Source: Gammaproteobacteria bacterium (GTDB taxonomy: Bacteria > Pseudomonadota > Gammaproteobacteria > Steroidobacterales > Steroidobacteraceae). Taken from it: a stretch of 6,662 nucleotides of DNA. Below, in pieces: positions 6,340 through 6,662 of this stretch (its first letter is position 1; each line of letters opens with the position of its first letter). The DNA lies in the NCBI GenBank assembly GCA_030040525.1, contig JASHTN010000448.1, positions 1-6,662 of the forward strand, read 5' to 3'. Made by a program: the position numbers and the translations under genes. Below the pieces are notes generated by a model. The model ran no database searches, was not told the DNA's origin, and was given only the letters and a program-made list of their open reading frames with translations.

Positions 6340-6662
6340 CCGACCGCCCGGCCGCTCTCGTTGCGCGAGTCGCTCGCCCCCAGCCGCTCGCCGCTCTCCG
6401 GATCGATCTCGATGCACTCCGCATCGCCCGTACCGCGCAGGGCCACGGTATTACCCTGCGCCTCGAGCAGCCGGATGGTGTCGGGCGAGAAGCGGCGGCG
6501 CTCCATGAAGAGCCGATCCGGGATCCACTGCTGGTGGAAGCGCGGTGAATCGACCGCCTCCTGGATGTCGAGGCCGAAGTCCGCCACCCCGAGCAGCACG
6601 TTGGCGACGGTCGTGATGATCGTCGGGCCGCCCTCCGCACCCAGCACCAGCCAGAGCTTGCC
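6333..6662 (-). CDS. ggt: Gamma-glutamyltransferase (gamma-glutamyltranspeptidase), C-terminal part of small subunit
   Basis: The minus-strand frame is open to the right window edge, so only the last 109 residues are present. The GTG at 6647 is internal, not the start. Near the visible N-terminus L-G-A-E-G-G-P (residues 7-13) matches the Gly-Gly oxyanion-hole segment of the family. It is followed by D-I-Q-E-A-V-D-S-P-R-F-H-Q-Q-W and P-D-R-L, then the typical tail G-A-S-D-S-R and a terminal G-Y. Family knowledge: the precursor is exported, cleaves itself before a catalytic Thr (off-window here), and hydrolyses or transfers the gamma-glutamyl group of glutathione and related compounds, usually in the periplasm. 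Its stop (6335-6333) lies inside the end of the convergent OCD-family gene. The family is confident. Glutathione specificity is not, since this family also includes cephalosporin and gamma-polyglutamate processing enzymes. Confidence 0.9.
   Translation of the reverse strand, partial: GKLWLVLGAEGGPTIITTVANVLLGVADFGLDIQEAVDSPRFHQQWIPDRLFMERRRFSPDTIRLLEAQGNTVALRGTGDAECIEIDPESGERLGASDSRNESGRAVGY

Overview
The window is GC-rich bacterial chromosomal DNA with dense coding and strong G/C preference at third codon positions. The gene set (di-haem c-type oxidoreductase, exported Asp-box propeller protein, periplasmic PEBP-like protein, OCD/mu-crystallin enzyme, gamma-glutamyltransferase) fits a free-living proteobacterium, probably a gamma- or betaproteobacterium. 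That placement is an inference from gene content and composition, not from a marker gene.

Layout, left to right. Positions 1-731 (+) hold the C-terminal part of a DUF1111-type di-haem oxidoreductase. It is followed 13 nt later by a 134-codon ORF (745-1149, +) that matches only the N-terminal helix-turn-helix half of an IS630-family transposase. A GC-rich hairpin with a short T run (1184-1206) probably ends this transcript. A large exported protein of 1069 aa with eleven Asp-box (BNR) repeats follows at 1272-4481 (+). A strong hairpin (4508-4540) lies between it and the convergent secreted PEBP/YbhB-like gene (4557-5216, -). A 151-bp divergent intergenic region leads to an ornithine cyclodeaminase/mu-crystallin family gene. 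Its best start is a non-canonical AUA at 5368, with the next ATG at 5416; it ends at 6339. Its tail overlaps by 7 bp the end of a convergent gamma-glutamyltransferase gene (6333 to the right edge, -), of which only the C-terminal 109 residues are visible.

Functionally this reads as an ordinary chromosomal neighbourhood rather than one coherent pathway. Four of the six products are, by visible signal peptide or by family, envelope or exported proteins. The OCD-family enzyme and the gamma-glutamyltransferase both belong to families that act on amino-acid compounds, but they are convergent and not an operon. I see no CRISPR array, tRNA, rRNA, complete mobile element or recognisable defence system. 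The points most worth a second look are the apparent AUA start and altered Rossmann glycine motif of the OCD-family gene, and the orphan transposase HTH domain whose stop codon lies in one of only two CTAG tetramers in the window.
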